From assembly GCF_002865645.1 (NCBI RefSeq), contig NW_020194644.1, forward strand, positions 534,801-598,800: DNA of 64,000 nucleotides, written 5' to 3'. Both the position numbers and the translations under genes were made by a program. The notes beneath the pieces were generated by a model that did no database searches, was not told where the DNA came from, and worked only from the letters and a program-made list of their open reading frames with translations. Numbering within the stretch: the first letter of the stretch is position 1; every line of letters begins with the position of its first letter. Source of the stretch: Hyaloscypha bicolor E (lineage: Eukaryota > Ascomycota > Leotiomycetes > Helotiales > Hyaloscyphaceae). Below, one piece after another: positions 48,483 to 61,710 of this stretch.

Positions 48483-48729
48483 TATTATAGGTTAGGCCTT
48501 TATATAAAGAAAACTAGTAGTTAAATTAACTAAACAGAATTTTTTAAAGAGGAAAAAAAAAGTAAAAAAAGTAAAATTATATTTCTTAAAATATTTAAGC
48601 TTTTTAAGTAATATATAATTACTTTATTAATTAAAAGAGATATATTATATAATAAAAGCTTTAGCCTTTATTATATGATTTAATAAAGGCTTTTAACTAA
48701 ATATATAAATTAGATATTAATTTATTATA
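48483..48729 (-). repeat. Gypsy-D 5' LTR (right)
   Basis: About 247 bp, partner of 20754-20998, with its own TATA palindrome at 48643-48681. Copia-0 resumes right after the ACTAA duplication. Confidence 0.8.
48643..48681. promoter_or_regulatory. TATA palindrome in the Gypsy-D right LTR
   Basis: TATTATATAATAAAAGC faces GCCTTTATTATATGATTT. It is the LTR twin of the copy at 20912. Confidence 0.5.
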
Positions 48730-48734
48730 ACTAA

Positions 48735-49594
48735 AATACTTTTAATATTAATTTATTTAATTTTATTTATTAAAACTAGAATATATCTAATTTGAAAAAA
48801 GAAATCTTTATTATTTATAAATAAAGTATTTATAAAGATAATTAAATATAAAGACTTTCTTATTAGCTTTATAAATTTTAGTTTTTTATTAGTATTTTTA
48901 ATTTATTATTAAATATATTTATTAAGTACCTTTATATTAGTTTTCGAGAATTTAATAGCTTAAGTAGTAATTAATGAATTATATAAAGCTTCTAATTAAT
49001 AAACTAATATAATATATATTTTTCTATTATATTATATAATATATTAATCTTTAAATAAAAGATTTTAATATATAATACCTTTATTATTTATTATAATAAT
49101 ATATTTAACTAAAATAATTTAGAAGTTTTTATATTAATATTTGTATATATAAATAATACTTTTATTAAACTTGAAATTATAATTAAAAGTAAAACATTTA
49201 TATTTTTTAGTTAAGAACTTAGTTTTTTAAAGCTTTAATTACTTTATTTTTAATAAATTATTAGTTTTAATAAATAAAATATTATTAATTTAAAGGCTAA
49301 TAATTTTAAATAATTATTTATTATAAAAAGGCAAGAATTATAAGTTAATTATTTTATAAAAAGCTTATTAATATAATAGAAATAATAAGTTTTTAATATA
49401 TTAAATAATAAATAATTAAATTAATATAATATATTTCTTTTTATTATTATAAATTTAAATAATAAGTTTTAATTCTTTTAGCTTTTTTTAAATATCTTTA
49501 TTTTTAATCTTATTAATAGATCTAAATTTAAAAATATATATTTCTTTTAATATTTAAAACTTTTAAATATTTTTTTTATTAAAAATTTAATAAC
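48735..49594 (-). pseudogene. Copia-0 RNase H-RT segment
   Basis: Aligns with Copia-1 from about 12.2 to 13.36 kb, with small deletions and near-complete loss of C and G. It ends at the ATAAC target of Copia-3, after which the same gene continues at 62978. Confidence 0.6.
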
Positions 49595-49880
49595 TAGTAA
49601 TATAGCTATTTCTATAGAAGTTATATATATAATTATAAGACTCGGAAAATAAAATATAAGTAATAAAATATAAGATATAGGATATAGTTATATAACCTTA
49701 TATCCTATAAATAACTTAACTAGTAGCTAGTTCTTATTAGATTTAGTAAATTTAGGAATTATATATTAATACTATAATACTATAATTCTTACTTCTAAAT
49801 ATTAACTATTTTACTAATTTAATATACTAGTATTTTATATATATTATATAATAGTATTATATATTACTAGTAAACTAATA
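49595..49880 (+). repeat. Copia-3 5' LTR
   Basis: About 286 bp, partner of 62683-62972. The exact first base rests on the ATAAC duplication, because the LTR start is mutated. Confidence 0.75.
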
Positions 49881-50599
49881 CTAATTAGTTTATATATATA
49901 GATAAGAGAAGATTTTAGATTAGTTCTAAAAGTATTTAATAGCCTAAAACAAATCTAGTTTATTTTATATTAAAGGGAGAAACTATTTATTAACTTTATA
50001 AAAGCATTTAGTAGCCTATAGAAAAGATATCTAGTTTTTACTAATTAATAAGCAGTTAGTTATTTAATTTCTATTATTTTTTAAAACTAATTTCTTTTAG
50101 CCCTAAAACTACTTTCTTAGTAATTATTCTTTCTATTTATATAATACTCGAATTTATAGAACTTTTTTTTCCAAAATATATATCTTATATATATTCTTAA
50201 AGCTCTTTAATTATAACTTCGATTTTATTATTAAATTGAGTTCCTTAAGCTTTAGACCCTCCCGGAATTATAATATTTTACTTCTTAAATTTCTTATTAT
50301 AAATAAAATATTTAAAAACGAAATATTTATTTTAATATTTTAATACTTTTATTACTAAACCCTTTTTATAAATCTATTATGAATTATTTTTATTTTTAAA
50401 CCCCTTTTACTATAAATTATATATATATATATACTAGAAAGAAACTAAACTCGGTTTAGTATAGATACTAATAAAAGAAAGAAGCTAATTAATAAATAAA
50501 AGAATAATATTAATCCTATAACTATAATAAAAGATAATCTTTAGAAATATCTAATTATTAAAATATATTAGTATATCTTATATAAAAAGAATAATAATA

Positions 50600-53500
50600 A
50601 TTTATAGAATCTATTTTAGAATAACTTTAAAAACTTTAATATTATAATATTTAATTAAATTAGCTATATACTATTATAAAGTTTTTAAATCTGATTTTAG
50701 TATAATAGTATTTATATTAAATAGAATTATAAGAGCCTTACTATTATATAATTCTTTATTAATCTTATTTAAAATAAAATAAAACATATATAAAATAAAA
50801 CCAATATTATTAAAGATAGCCTAATTAGATTAGATCTTTTTTAGGAACTTATTATATTAGTTTATTTTATTCTAGAAAGAACTAGATATAAGGAAATTAG
50901 ATATTCTTATTTAAGAAATTAAGCTATTTATTTATTTCCTTTAAATTAAAGCTATTTACTACTTTTACTTTTACTATTACTATTATTATTATTAAGCCTA
51001 AAGATTTCTTAATTAATATTTATTATCTTTACTAGGAAGTTTATTAGAAAAGTAATAAAAATATATTCTAAAATATAATAATATAATAAAACTAATAATA
51101 GTTTTAATTATAAGCTTATTATTTTTCTTAGTATTTACTAATAAATAAAGCTTTTATAAAAGGTACTAGTAAGAGCTTTTTTATTATATTAAAGAAACTA
51201 GTATAAGACTATTTTTATATTAGCTAGCTCTTTTAATATATATATATAAAAGCCTATATAAATATTTATAGCTTTTTTAAAAGTTCCGGTTTCTAATATT
51301 AAAATTTAAATAAATAAAATACTATTATCTTAATAATTATAATAGCTAAATATTTCGAGAAAATAATATTTGAGCCTATTTAAATACTAATTAATAACCT
51401 ATATTAATTATAATATAACCTTATTCTTATTTTATAAAATACCGAATTCCTATATAATAAAATTATTATTTCTTATTAAAGCTTACTAGTATACTAATAT
51501 ATAGTCTCGAATTCTTTCCCTAATCTTAGCTAGCTTATTAATAAGCTTTAATTATTTATTATTACTTATAAAAAGAAATAATGAATTAATACCAAAACCT
51601 ATTTTACTAATTAATAATATTATTTATAAAATCCTTCAAGCTATTATTTATCCGGAAATCGTTAATATAGATCTAGCTATAATTTCGGAACCTGTAATAG
51701 TTATTTCAAGTCCCATAATTATAATAATTATATTCCGAAATTATATTTTATATATAAGAAATTCGAATACTATTTATAGAAATATATATTGGGAAAATAA
51801 GAGGCTAAAAAGGCTCGATTTAAGAATAGAAATATCTATTAATTTAGATCCCGAAATACCTATAACTTTAATAAATACTTTAGTAATACTTATATATAAT
51901 ATATTACTAAAATTAAAGAAAAAGAAAATAATAAAAGTAATAAAAACGAATTAGGAAATAATGCTTTTAAAGCCTTATTAGTAGAAATAAATAAGGAAAA
52001 GAATTATTATTTAGATTTCTATTTTATTTTAGTTAAAAGCTTTTTAGCTACTTTTATTACTTTTATTACTTCTATAGCTAATATTCTTATAAATAACTTT
52101 ATTTCTCTTTTTCTTATATACTAGATAATAGGCGAAAACTATACTTTAAAGCCTATTAAACCCGTAATAGAAAATACCTAGATCTTTATAATAAATAATA
52201 TATTAAAATATAATACTTATTATTTTTATAAAGTTATAATTAATATTAAAGCTTCTAGATACTTAATTACTAGTTCTAATTAATTCCAAGCTTTATAATA
52301 AACTAATAATAGTATTAAATTTAATAAAACTATTAAAGGCCAAGTTAATATCTAATTTAATATTGGATTTATATCTTTTATTAGATCTATAATAATAAGA
52401 ATATTAATTATGTAAATATAATTCTATATTATATTTATAAAAACTCTATTTTTATTTAGCTTAGCTAATATAAATAAAATAGAAATCTATTTTAATAATT
52501 TTACTAATTATTTTATTATTTTTACTAGATATTATATATTTATAATATAATATTTTAGATATTTTTTCTTGCTTTAAAATACTATATTATAAGGCTTTAT
52601 TTTCGAATTCTTTATTTATAATTCCTGTTTTTTTATAAAGATTAAATTATAATATTTATATTACTATTTTAGTTATTTATTTATTAATAAACTTTAAAAT
52701 ATACTAAAATAAATAAGTTGTAATATTAATATAAAAGCCCTTAAATACCTTATAAAGTATTATAAATAATACCAGAAATTCGAATAATTATTAAAATAAT
52801 TTAAGTTTAACCTAAAAAATAATATTAGCTTTAATTATTTTATTATTATTAATATTTTCTATATTTCTAATAAATTTATACTTTATATTATTAATAAAAA
52901 TACTCGATATTAAGCCAACTAATATTTTTAAAATATTAGTATAATATATATTTAAAATACCCTAAAATAGTATTAGATTAATATTTATTTAAACTCTTCT
53001 AATTAGATTATAGTAAATATTAGAAAGTAGTTTATTAGTAAGAAGTTTGCTTAGCTTATAAATATTATAGGAACTAAGATTAAAATTATTTCTCTAAAAG
53101 CTTATAATTTTATTAGAATTATAGAATACTATTATAGCCTAATTTAATATATTTATCTTATTATTATAGCCGAAATTAACGGAATTAATAAGGATATTAT
53201 ATTTTAAATAGCTTTTAAAGCTATTAATAACTTTATAAAAGCTAATAGTATTATTTTAATTCTCTTAATTTATAATATTTTATCTTAAATAACTAAATAT
53301 AATACCTTATTATTTATTATTTTATAATAATTAATAGCTCTTAAAAAAGTAATAATAGAAATCCAGAAACTTTGAGCTAGATATTAAGTTATAAATACTT
53401 TAAATACCCGAAATAGCTCTAGTATTACTAATATCTATAAACTTCTATTAAATTCGAATATTCTTATATAATATAAAGAAAATATTAGTTAATCTAGTAA

Positions 53501-54529
53501 TTAAAATAGGCTATATAAGCTAGTAGCTATTAATAAAGAGAATTATATATTAGTTCTATTATATAATAATATTATCTTTTATTTAATCTTTATAAAACCC
53601 TTTTATATAGAAAATATTAAGATTAATACTAATAGCCCTAAACCTGAATCTAAATTTTATAATAAGGCTAAAAGTAATATAAATATAATTTCTTTTATTA
53701 TTCTTACTATTTTATTAAAGTATAATAGAGAATACTCTTATAAGAACTCTAATATTATAATATTTTTATAGGATAATAACTTATATAAGGATTTCTATTA
53801 AATTAAAGTTACTAGCTTTTTAGAAAAGAGTATATTTAAAGTTATTTTCAGATTTTAGATACTAGAAAGAAAACGAATCTTTAATTCTAGATTTATTAAT
53901 AAAGTTAAGAATAAGGATATAAAGAAAAAGCTTAAGAAATCGAAACTAGTTATTTAAATTTATAATAATAGTAAGAAATATATAGTATTAATATAATTAC
54001 TTATTATTTAATATATTAGCTAGAGAATTATTCTTAGTATTATTACTATAATAATAAATATTACGGAATTATATTTATATAATATCTTATAAGCTTATAT
54101 CTAATTAATAACCTTATTAATTATAATTTTTATATTAATTTATTTTATAAATTTATTAAAGAGCTAAATTTAAAAAACGATTTTATTCTAAAGATTATAA
54201 AACTATTATATAATATACTAAAAGCAAGAAACTATTAGTTTAAAACTTATTATTCTTATTATATTAATAAGCTTTCTATAAAATAATTAACTTATAACCC
54301 TTGCCTCTTTTATAGTAAATAACTTTTCGGAATTATTAGTTTTTAAACTAATAATATTCTATTTATTAGAACTAATAATTTTATAAAGGCAAAATAATTA
54401 AAGCTTTAAAAAACTAAATTTTTAGTTAAGAAATATAAATGCTTTATTTTTAATTATAATCCCAAGTTTAATAAAAGTATTATTTATATAAATACTACTA
54501 GAATTACCTTTATATAGAAATACTAATAT
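50600..54529 (+). pseudogene. Copia-3 gag-protease-integrase-RT part
   Basis: Reads in the same order as Copia-1 but on the + strand: decayed knuckle zone near 51.72 kb, protease site INIKAS near 52.24 kb (from the DTGAS motif), integrase, and RT with SKLVI..YNNSKKYIVLI near 53.94 kb. It is cut at 54529/54530 by Gypsy-C. Confidence 0.7.
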
Positions 54530-54534
54530 AAAAA

Positions 54535-54837
54535 TATAAGGCACGTAATAGCAAAGTAATATATAAGTAGTTAAGGTAAGTAAGCTACGGAGTAATACTT
54601 GTAAGTATAACTAATTCCAAGAATTAATTCTAATAAGAGACTAATTAATGCCCCTTCTAAAGCTAGAAGCGTCTTTCTATATATTCCCTAGTACTTAGCC
54701 AGATATATAAAGCCCTTTACTTAATTAGGAAATCCCATATAATCCATATAATTCCGATTATAAGCTATATCCAAAATAGGAAACTAGATCCATAATATCT
54801 AATACCTGTCTATATACTATTATATATACCTATTATA
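54535..54837 (-). repeat. Gypsy-C 3' LTR (left)
   Basis: 303 bp, equal in length to 61225-61527. The two copies differ mainly by transitions. Confidence 0.92.
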
Positions 54838-55286
54838 TTAATCCCCTTTCTGGGCCCTTATTTCTAAGAGGCCTGGGAAAACTGCAAATAGCTTTATAAA
54901 TATTTCCCTGAAACTTTCCTAGCTACTAGCTTTTCCCAAAGACTCCCTATAATTGCCCTATTATTATACCAGGTAATAAAGTTAAGGATATAGTTTACTA
55001 ATCCTTTCTAGCTAGTTTATAAATTACTTTTAGTAATTTCCCCTTATAAAGATAGTATGAATATAGTATATACTATCGGATATAAAGCTTATCCGATCTC
55101 CTAATTAGTTTATAAATCCCAACTTAGCTTCTATTTGCAAATAAATTATTACTTTATAGGCCTAAGAGCTTGGAAAAGTTAATCCGATTTTCTGGTTTAT
55201 TTATAAATTCTTTCTTTGGAATTTTCTGGGTATTTCTAGTATAGAGCCGGTTCCGAATTCATAATTACTATTTGGGAAAAGGATAT

Positions 55287-55298
55287 TATAAAAAGGCC
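55287..55298 (+). promoter_or_regulatory. TATA-like box antisense to Gypsy-C
   Basis: TATAAAAAGGCC followed by a pyrimidine tract (CTCTTTTTC) on the + strand, in the 3' region of minus-strand Gypsy-C. It has the same TATAAAAGGCC core as one arm of the palindrome in other elements. It stands about 50 bases before the candidate start of the antisense frame. Confidence 0.45.
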
Positions 55299-55339
55299 TC
55301 TCTTTTTCTACTAACTAATTTTTCTTTTCCTTAACTATA

Positions 55340-56118
55340 ATACCGTATCTAGCTTCTTCTTATCTCTTGCCTTCCTTCTTTAAGCCTTCTTTAAGCTCCT
55401 TTAAGCTTCTTTAAGCCTTATTTAAGCTTTATTTAAGTCTTCTTCTAATTTCCTCTTTTACTTCTTTATTTATTAAGATAAATACTTCTCTTAATACTTA
55501 TTAGCCTATTATTACCTATTTGGCTAATACTTCTATATCCTTAATTTGCCCTTATTATCTTTAATATTCCAAGAATATTACTAAGTTTCCTGACCTTACT
55601 TATATTAAGAGTAATAATTACTCGGTATATAATTATTATTACTTCAAGAATAAGAAGTATAATCCTATAAGTTATAAATTTCTTCTTTTATTTCTTATTC
55701 TAATATTATCTAAGGTTCCTTAAGTATATATAATATAGTTAAACCGCCTTCTTTAAGCCATTAATATATATAAGTATTTTCCCTATTTTTTACCTAAAAA
55801 AGAGAAGGCTATTATTACTCTTTTTCTATACTAAACTATATATATTTCTTATATTAAAGCTATTATTCGAGGCTAATAGATTCCCCTAATAATCCAAGGA
55901 ATAAGTTAAATAATTCTTACTAGCTTAGTATAAGTATAAAGTACTCTTAATAATATAGTTAATATTCTTCGGTATTAAGTAAGCTTACTTCTTTCTTGTT
56001 TCTTACTAATAGCTAATAGCTTTATAGGCTAATTTATTATCTATTTCTCGAAAGAATCCTAATAAGAATAATAATAAGAATAGTAGAGAGTAGTTATAAG
56101 AATAGGGTATTTATAGGA
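55340..56118 (+). pseudogene. Antisense reading frame in the Gypsy-C 3' region
   Basis: From an ATA at 55340, which RIP could have made from ATG, one + strand frame runs about 260 codons without a frameshift. It is broken only by TAA/TAG. It has normal-looking stretches such as KFPDLTYIKSNNYSVYNYYY near 55.58 kb and FLPKKEKAIITLF near 55.79 kb. A run of GAA with TAA/TAG codons near 56.06 kb may once have been Glu/Gln-rich. A TATA-like box and pyrimidine tract precede it. A CTTTAAGC-type repeat at about 55373-55440 lies near its start. I recognise no family. The lack of TGA is weak evidence, since TpG is depleted. Confidence 0.4.
55373..55440. repeat. Short tandem repeat CTTCTTTAAGC in Gypsy-C
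   Basis: About seven diverged copies of a 9-11 base unit with TTTAAGC at its core, inside the antisense reading frame. Confidence 0.75.
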
Positions 56119-56199
56119 TATAGAAATTAGAGTTTTTAATAATTTTTATATAGTTTTTCCAAGAATAAATATATGGTTTTTTAATAGTTTCCTAATAAA

Positions 56200-59100
56200 A
56201 GCATTTATCTTTTATATCTCTATTTGGCTAATAGTATTATAATATTACTTTTTTCTAAGTATTCTTGTAATTCTTAAGTTATATTCTCTAGATTACTTAG
56301 TAATTCCTATATATTATTTACTAGTAAGTAGCCTTTCTAATAAACGAGATACTTTCTTTCTTTTTTATCTTTTCTATAAGCTATAATGAATTCTATCTTG
56401 AATTTCTCTTTATCTTTAATCTTAACTGGCTCTAGTTCTATTATAGTACTAGCTTGCAGGTATTATAGTTCTAAGAGGGAAATATAGAAAATATTATAAA
56501 TCTAATATAATAGTAGTAATTTCAAGTAGTATATCTGTCTATATATTCCTATAACTTCTAGAACTTTAAAGGGGCCGAGATATTTATCTACTAGCTTTAT
56601 ACTAGGTTATAGCTATTAAATATTCTTTATATAAAGTATAACTTTATTATATATCTTGAATTTCTTATTAATATATTTCTTATTATAGTACTTTTTCTAT
56701 ATATCTATTATTTCTTGCTATTATTTCTCTAGTATTTCCCGTTTTACTTAAATTCTTTATACTCTTTCCTATATTACTAGTACCTCTCTTTCTGGAATAT
56801 TATCCTTAATATATAGTTTAATATTAAGATAGAATTCATATAAGATATAGAATAGGGATATTCCTATTATTAAATATATAGAGTTATTATATATGAATTC
56901 TATAAAAGCAAGCTTTACTATCTAGTTATCCTACTAATAGCTAGTATAGTACTTTAAGTATTATTCTAGAGTTTGGTTTAGATTCTCTATTTATCTATTA
57001 GTTTACAAGTAAAATACTATACTTAGCTATTATTAAATCTTTAAGTAAAAATATAGACTTAATTAAAACTTACTTATAAAAACAGATCTTTTATTAGAGG
57101 TTATATTTATAGGTATACTAAAGTCTTTAATAATATGATATATAAATAGCTCTACTAGCTCAGGAGCCGAGACCTCCTTAGTAATTGGAATATATTATAC
57201 TATTTTTATATATTTATTAATAATAATAAGTATAGAATTATATACTTTACTATAAAACCTAGAAAAAAGCAGCCCTGTAATAAAGTCTATAGTAATTTCT
57301 TGCCATGGCTTAGAAAGAAGGAGAAATGAACTAAGTATATTATATAGCAAATATCTCTTTACCTTAGTCTATTAATATATAGGATAAGTTCTAATATAGT
57401 CTTTTATATCCTTTCTTATATTTTACTAGAAGTACTTTCTCTAAAAGATCTCTAGTATCTTACTAGTACTAAAATACCTATTTATAGAATTATTATAGTT
57501 AGCTTATAGTAATTCTTTTTTAAGAGCCGGCTTATTTAATATATAAATAGTATTCTAATATTTTAATAACCCAGATATATTAAGTTCCCAAGTCTTAATA
57601 GCTCTAATAGAGGTCCCCTTTAAGAACTATTTATATTATTAGTATTATACTAATAGGTTGAGCCTTTAGTACTATAATAGTAGTTTAAGTAATATCTCTC
57701 TGCTTTCCTTATATATTATTTCGGACCTAGCTACTTATATAGCTAGAATCCGTAGTATATACTATTTATAACTAGCTATACTAGTAATAGGCTCAAGTAG
57801 TAGTATCTCTGGTACTACTCCGTTACTAAAATGAACTTCCTTTTTAGAATTCCTTAGTATCTTACTAATTGAGGAGTACCTACCTCCTTTTTTCTGGGCC
57901 TTATATTATAGTATTATAGGAATAATATGGCATCCTATTACTACTACCTATAGGGTTCTCTGTTCTATATTCTATAGCTTATTATAAAGTATAAGTAGTA
58001 AAGTATCTTTATCTAAACCTACTATAAAGTCTGGTTTCCTTAATAGCCTATTAGCGGGATTACTATACTCCGGCTAGTACTCTAAAACAAAGTCAAAGGC
58101 AGCTAGCTTCTCTACCTATCTTATCTATTAATTATTTAGTTTTCTCTTAATTATAAAGTATTTTAAGTTATTATAATCTGTCTTAATAATAATAGTATAC
58201 CGGATATATACTAGATAATACTACTAAGTATGAAATGCCAGAATAATAGCCAAGAGTTTAGAATTATATATCTCGTACCTGCTTTTAATTATAGTTATCT
58301 TTTTTAAATAGAAAGTAATAGGGTATTACCTGGCTTCTGTCCTTTTACTAAAGAGCTAGGAAATTATACCTATAACTACAAATCCTAAAGTATCCGTTTT
58401 TATATAAATTTTTAAGGCTAGGTCGAAATAATAAAGAATTAGTACTATTATAAATATAATTTATAGTTCCCTAAAAGCCTTATCTGCCTTATTTGTCTAG
58501 CTAAACTAATATAGTAGTTTTCTGCCAGTTTTTAGTAAATTAGTTAACTCTTTTATTACCCTAAAGTATTTATAGATAAACTTCCGGTAAAAGTTAGTAA
58601 AACCCAGGAATACTTGGATTTCTCGGATATTATTCTTTAGGGCCGGCTATTTCCTAATAGCTATAATCCGGCTAGCCTCTATTTCTATATTATCTGGGCT
58701 AATTACAAATCCCAGGAATTCTATCCTTTCTATATTAAACTCGTATTTTGCCAAGTTTATAAAGAGCTAGTATTACTATAACCGCTCGAGTATATATTAG
58801 ATTACTATTATATACTATTCTGGGTTCTCTAAATAAATTAAAATATTATTTAGATAGACTATATAAATAATATCTATAAGGCCTACTAGTATATAATTAA
58901 TATATACCTGGAATATTACCGGAGTATTAAATAGTCCAAAGAGTATAATATAGTATTCAAAATATCTATAATATATTTGAAATACTATTTTCTACTTATT
59001 ACTCTCCTATATTTATAACTAATAGTAAGTATCCTTTAAGTCTAGCTTTATATATACCTTTACTTTATAAAGCCTATCTATTATTTTACTAATAAGTAAT

Positions 59101-61190
59101 AACGGTATTCGGTTCTTAATAGTAATCCTATTTAGACTCCGGTAGTTAATATATAAATATAGGCCGCCTCTTTTCTTTGGAATAAATATAATTGGGATAC
59201 TAGCTAGGCTAGTAAAATAACGGATCTACTTCTTTTCCAAGCTAATATTAAGATATTCTCGAAGGATTTCAAGCTCCCTTTCTAATAAAGTATATATAGG
59301 ACTATATAGTAGTTAGAATCCTGGTTCCAGATCTATATAATACTCTATTATATAGTAGTCGGGTAGTATACCTATAGCCTCTATAGAGAATACTCGGAGA
59401 AGGTCCTAATACTTTCTGGGAAGTATAGCTATTCTATTTATAGTAATAGTAGTAATTCTTTGGCTATCTGTTATAGAATAGGCAGTTAATAGAAAAACAT
59501 ATGCCTTATACTTTACTACTTTAGTAAACTTCCTGGTATTTAGAACTTTAATCTTCTATAATTAAATCTAGTATTTCTATATTACTTCCCTAAAGGAAAT
59601 TAGGGAATTAACCTAGTAAAGCTATAGGAATCCAAGTATTATATTAATATGATTTAGATTAAAATTATATAATATAAAGTATATATTAGTCTTCTTTTAG
59701 TTCCCTAGTATATTCTCGGTAATAACCCCAAGAATATAATCTCTATATAAATAAATCCTCCTTTTCTCTAGTAAGAATAAGAGAATTACCCTTAATATTA
59801 ACGGAATACCTATATCTAAGGCTAATTTTCTTTTTATATAATTAGCCTCTATATCCGAATTAACTAATACTCTAATCCTTTATTTATCTTTCCTTATCTT
59901 AATAGTAACCTTAATTACTATTCTCGTTTTAGGGGCCTTGCCCTCTATAATATAAACGAATATAACTACTATAGGATATACCCGTTTCCCGGCTTCTTTA
60001 GTTCTGGGTACTTATATACCTTATAGCTAGACTTATTATAGTTATAGTAAGTCGGTTTTCCCTAATTTAGGTAAGTAATAGTATAGTAACTCTTCTTCTG
60101 GCAAGTAAAGCAAGTTATATCCGGTTTTATAGATCCCGATATAGATACTATATTAGATCCTATTACTATATTTTTATTATTCTAGTTATATAAATCTTAT
60201 AATAGGGATATACTTCTCTTCTATTTCCCTTTATTATTTCCTCTTTCCTTTCTCTAATTTTCTTTCTTTTATTAATCTATTAGCTTATTATTATATTCCC
60301 GTTAAGTAAACTAGTTTAAGTTATTCTTAATTCTTATAGCTATAGAAATAAGCTTCTTTCTTTCTTATAGAGTATTTCCTTAATAATTAATCTTGTCCCG
60401 AATCTCCTGTCTTAAGCTACTAAATAAGTTATTCCGCTCTTATAGTAAACCTGTATATCCCAAGTTATCTAATAGGCTATTTAAATAGGATATAAAGCTT
60501 TAGATACTCTAATCTAGCTATTATTTTATATCTTTAAACTTGGCAAGGGTATTATTACTATAGTTTTCCGGATCCAAAATAGAATCCTTTATAAACTTAA
60601 TAAAGGTTTCCTAATCCGTAGTATTAATACCTACTAATTACTCCCTATATTTCCAGATATTCCTAGCTATATCCTTAAAGTAAGAAGTATAATATATAAT
60701 CTTTACTATATCTATAGCCTAGATAATCCTACTATCTTTATACTATTTTAGCTCTACCTAGTAGAAGAAGTCCTAGGCTTCCTTAATACTCTTTCCCTTA
60801 TAGGTTAGTAATTCTCGGGTTTTTGGAGTTCTATAAACCAAATATATTACCGGTAGTATAATAGGTTCTATAATAAGTACCCGAATATCCTTAAGATAGC
60901 AAATCTGAGCTTCCAAATCCTCTAGATTCTTCCTCTATTATATCTCTGCTTCTAATTTAGTAATATAATAACGAGCCGCCGCTAGCTTCTCTATTATTAT
61001 TATCCTACTAGCTAGTTCTAGGGATATCTGAGTTCTACTTCCTTCTCCTAATTAGGTAGTAGCTAGAGTAGCTAACTAGGCGCTTTCCTAGGTACCCGAC
61101 TAGGTTATCCTAGTAATAGTAGAGGCGCTTCTTCTGGTTAATACTTTAGCTATTAGTGGTTTTGTCTATTAATGGCTTAATTACCTCGTA
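56200..61190 (-). pseudogene. Gypsy-C gag-pol polyprotein with chromodomain, broken
   Basis: In minus-strand order: gag from about 61.1 kb; two zinc knuckles near 60.12-60.00 kb, the first CFTCQKKSYYTITY with both N-terminal Cys intact, the second all Tyr; protease reading VNSDIEANYI near 59.85 kb (family VDSGAEANYI). RT KVYIKLDLKDTYY lies near 59.05 kb, with the YLDD site near 58.84 kb reduced to a form with stops. RNase H and integrase follow. A chromodomain near 56.42-56.25 kb reads KYLVY.KGYLLVNNI.E, where the family has W at the gaps. The preceding EPVKIKDKEKFKIE is the usual lead-in. The element is inactive. Confidence 0.82.
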
Positions 61191-61224
61191 ACGAACTACT
61201 CTCCAAAGATTAGATTAATTAGAA

Positions 61225-61527
61225 TATAAGGTATATAATAGTAGGGTAATATATAAGTAGTCAAGGTAAGTAAGCTATAGAGTAATACTTGTAAGTATAA
61301 CTGATTCCAAGAATTAATTCTAATAAGAGACTAATTAATGTCCCTTCCAAAGCTAGGAGCGTCTTCCTATATATTCCCTAGTATTTAGCCAGGTATACAA
61401 AGCCCTTTACTTAATTAGGAAATTCTATGTAATTTATATGATTCCGATTATAAGCTATACCCAAAATAGGAAACTAGATCTATAATATCTGATACCTGTT
61501 CATATACCATTATATATACCTATTATA
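61225..61527 (-). repeat. Gypsy-C 5' LTR (right)
   Basis: 303 bp, partner of 54535-54837, followed by AAAAA and the resumed Copia-3 gene. Confidence 0.92.
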
Positions 61528-61548
61528 AAAAACCTTTAAACTATTTCT

Positions 61549-61710
61549 ATAAAAAATATTATTATTATAAAAAATATTACTATTATAAAAAATATTACTA
61601 TTATAAAAAATATTACTATTATAAAAAATATTACTATTATAAATATTACTATTATAAAAAATATTACTATTATAAAAAATATTACTATTATAAAAAATAT
61701 TACTATTATA
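61549..61710. repeat. 18-bp minisatellite in the Copia-3 gene
   Basis: About nine tandem copies of AAAAATATTACTATTATA, with one shortened unit near 61640. Copia-1 and Copia-2 have a single copy of this string at the same place (about 12.58 kb in Copia-1), so it expanded in place after insertion. Confidence 0.9.

Larger units (their letters stand above)
20754..48729 (-). mobile_element. Gypsy-D, decayed Ty3/Gypsy element expanded to 28 kb by nested insertions
   Basis: LTRs of about 245 bp at 20754-20998 and 48483-48729 share the TATTATA(A/G)G(C/T)TAGGCC start and the TTTATTATA end. The flanks are GCTAA (20749-20753) and ACTAA (48730-48734), one transition apart, and Copia-0 resumes on both sides. 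Subtracting the Fot1-like element, Copia-2 and Gypsy-B leaves about 6.1 kb, a normal Gypsy size. The coding strand is minus: a YINNILVYI motif at about 23868-23895 is the RT active site (family Y.DD) with both Asp changed to Asn. Confidence 0.8.
54535..61527 (-). mobile_element. Gypsy-C, chromodomain Ty3/Gypsy element (6993 bp)
   Basis: Two 303-bp LTRs (54535-54837 and 61225-61527) begin TATAAGG and end CCTATTATA. AAAAA on both sides (54530-54534 and 61528-61532) is the likely duplication of a target that reads AAGAA in Copia-1. On the minus strand a purine tract (AGAAAGGGGATTAA) sits beside the left LTR, so the element runs right to left. It is a different lineage from Gypsy-A, B and D, with two zinc knuckles, a clear chromodomain and about 1.3 kb of extra 3' sequence. 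It is one of the least decayed elements here. Confidence 0.92.
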
